A stretch of DNA of 22,516 nt from CAVTUU01 sp045804965 (GTDB lineage: Bacteria > Chloroflexota > Chloroflexia > Thermomicrobiales > UBA6265): assembly GCA_045804965.1 (NCBI GenBank), contig JBJMMD010000044.1, positions 1-22,516 on the forward strand. The letters are read 5' to 3'. Position numbers and translations under genes: made by a program. The notes beneath the pieces are model-generated. The model saw nothing but the letters and a program-made list of their open reading frames with translations, ran no database searches and was not told the DNA's origin. Positions 21,671 through 22,516 of this stretch are shown here, piece after piece. The first letter of the stretch is position 1. The number at the start of each line of letters is the position of its first letter.

Positions 21671-22258
21671 CTAACCGAGGACTTGGGTGAAGGCCTGGCA
21701 GAAGAGCGCGAAGTCGCTTTCGGCGTCTGGATGAGGGCCGGTAATCCCCGTGATGGTCGAGCTGACAAACGCGTCATCCGCGTCCGTCGAAAGATCTCCA
21801 AGGTAGAGCACGTCCGAAAAGGAAATCCGGCCGACATCCTTTAAGACCTGCCCATCCACGGTCCGCAACCACTCCGGGATGCCATTGATGGAGTAGGTGT
21901 AGGTCCACGTGCCGTCACCATTGTCGACAAACGCGTCCTCTTGTCTGGTCTGACGCACCGCGTTGGTCAGCGTGACGCCGTCGGCATTGGTGAAGGTCAC
22001 ATCCACGTGATCCTGGATGACCCCGATCCAGAAGTCGTCGCTGTCGGGTCCGGTTGAGGGAATGACGACGTCTTGAATATGCAGAAGCGAGAACCCCGTT
22101 ACGGTGACATGAACCGGAATGTCGCAAACCACGTCGTCGACCGAGTCGTTGATGTCGATCCGTTCCGGTTTGCTGGCCAGAGCCGGGGCGGAGAGGACGA
22201 CAATGGCAAGGAGCGCAATGGCGATTGCGGCGAGACGACGGGCACGTGGGACACCCAC
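21671..22258 (-). CDS. Secreted hypothetical protein
   Basis: A 195-residue exported protein of unknown function. GTG 22258 is the start because AAAGGAG lies at 22266-22272 (7 nt spacing) and the product then begins with a classical signal peptide: basic VGVPRARR, hydrophobic LAAIAIALLAIVVLS, and cleavage after APALA. The mature part is beta-rich: ERIDINDSVDDVVCDIPVHV, then HVDVTFTNADGVTLTNAVRQ, NGDGTWTYTYSINGIPEW, and SFSDVLYLGDLSTDADDAF. It has one Cys pair (VCDI near the start of the mature part, FCQAF near the end) that could form a disulfide. It resembles uncharacterised secreted proteins common in actinobacteria and Chloroflexota. No anchor is seen. Confidence 0.75.
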   Translation of the reverse strand: MGVPRARRLAAIAIALLAIVVLSAPALASKPERIDINDSVDDVVCDIPVHVTVTGFSLLHIQDVVIPSTGPDSDDFWIGVIQDHVDVTFTNADGVTLTNAVRQTRQEDAFVDNGDGTWTYTYSINGIPEWLRTVDGQVLKDVGRISFSDVLYLGDLSTDADDAFVSSTITGITGPHPDAESDFALFCQAFTQVLG

Positions 22259-22516
22259 GGCGGAACTCCTTTCCTGGAATGGACGGCGGACACCGGGAAG
22301 GTCCGCGCACACGCGCGGCCGGCGAGTCCGTTCGCTGAATTGGCGAACGGTGCCAGCATAGCCCGTTTGGGGCATCCGTCAATCCCATACGTACGCACTT
22401 GAGTTTGGTGCGACGGGAGGAGGGGATTGAGCCCCTCTGCCGAGATCTGTCCGGGGTCATGAACCTTTCGCCCGTAATCGTCCCTGATCCGTCTCAGGGT
22501 TAAACAACACATCCCA
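22259..22516. other. Leader and window edge
   Basis: Contains the Shine-Dalgarno for the secreted protein and presumably its promoter. No further gene is supported; the frames reaching the edge are not protein-like. Confidence 0.3.

Noticed and set aside
1..22516. CRISPR arrays, tRNA or rRNA genes.
   Set aside because: No regularly spaced direct repeats of the right size and no cloverleaf or rRNA-like sequence were noticed on reading.

Overview
The window is GC-rich bacterial chromosome whose genes use GTG and ATG starts, stop-start overlaps and strong Shine-Dalgarno sites. The gene mix is a Tat-exported sugar-binding protein with a single-domain CUT2-type ABC importer, a short ComEC, a DinB/ArsR pair, and many small stand-alone enzymes. 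It fits a soil or thermophilic Chloroflexota (Thermomicrobia-like) genome, but this placement is inference and no rRNA or marker gene is present to fix it.

Layout. 1-650: an SDR gene broken after 71 codons, then unassigned DNA. 650-2310 (minus): a two-gene unit of a 69-aa polar protein and a 488-aa Asp-box (BNR/sialidase-fold) protein that share a short N-terminal motif. 2690-2890: a probable phage capsid C-terminal scrap. 3317-5182 (minus): a promoter, a small conserved protein and a covalent-flavin BBE-like oxidoreductase in one operon. 5183-6170: over 1 kb of decayed DNA holding three related short protein-like repeats, with a fourth copy beside the capsid scrap. 6171-11357 (plus): the main intact metabolic unit, a carbohydrate import and processing operon with an operator-like palindrome, a sigma70-like promoter, a binding protein, two GH42-like TIM-barrel proteins, an ATPase and a permease.

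11561-13658: a decayed IS5-type transposase end fused to a 5'-truncated comEA, followed by an intact short comEC. 13994-14655: a hypothetical gene and a frameshifted MerR tail. 14652-16481: two copies of a histidine phosphatase gene (one truncated, one full) flanking a GNAT acetyltransferase. 16507-17302 (minus): a Phd-type antitoxin, preceded by three GTAC sites at exact 10-bp spacing, and a PIN toxin pseudogene with three in-frame stops. 17388-18378 (minus): ArsR regulator and DinB protein, the latter with a C-terminal tail resembling that of the neighbouring antitoxin. 18800-22516: small hypothetical genes, a cupin gene broken by one stop, an 18-bp-arm perfect palindrome and a secreted protein.

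The region mixes one large intact operon with at least eight gene remnants, several recognisable only by reading through in-frame stops. This is typical of an accessory or eroding region. The most unusual points are the paired GH42-like enzymes with a conserved four-cysteine pattern, the DinB/antitoxin tail similarity, the orphaned antitoxin, and the family of degenerate LFVLxWTD repeats.
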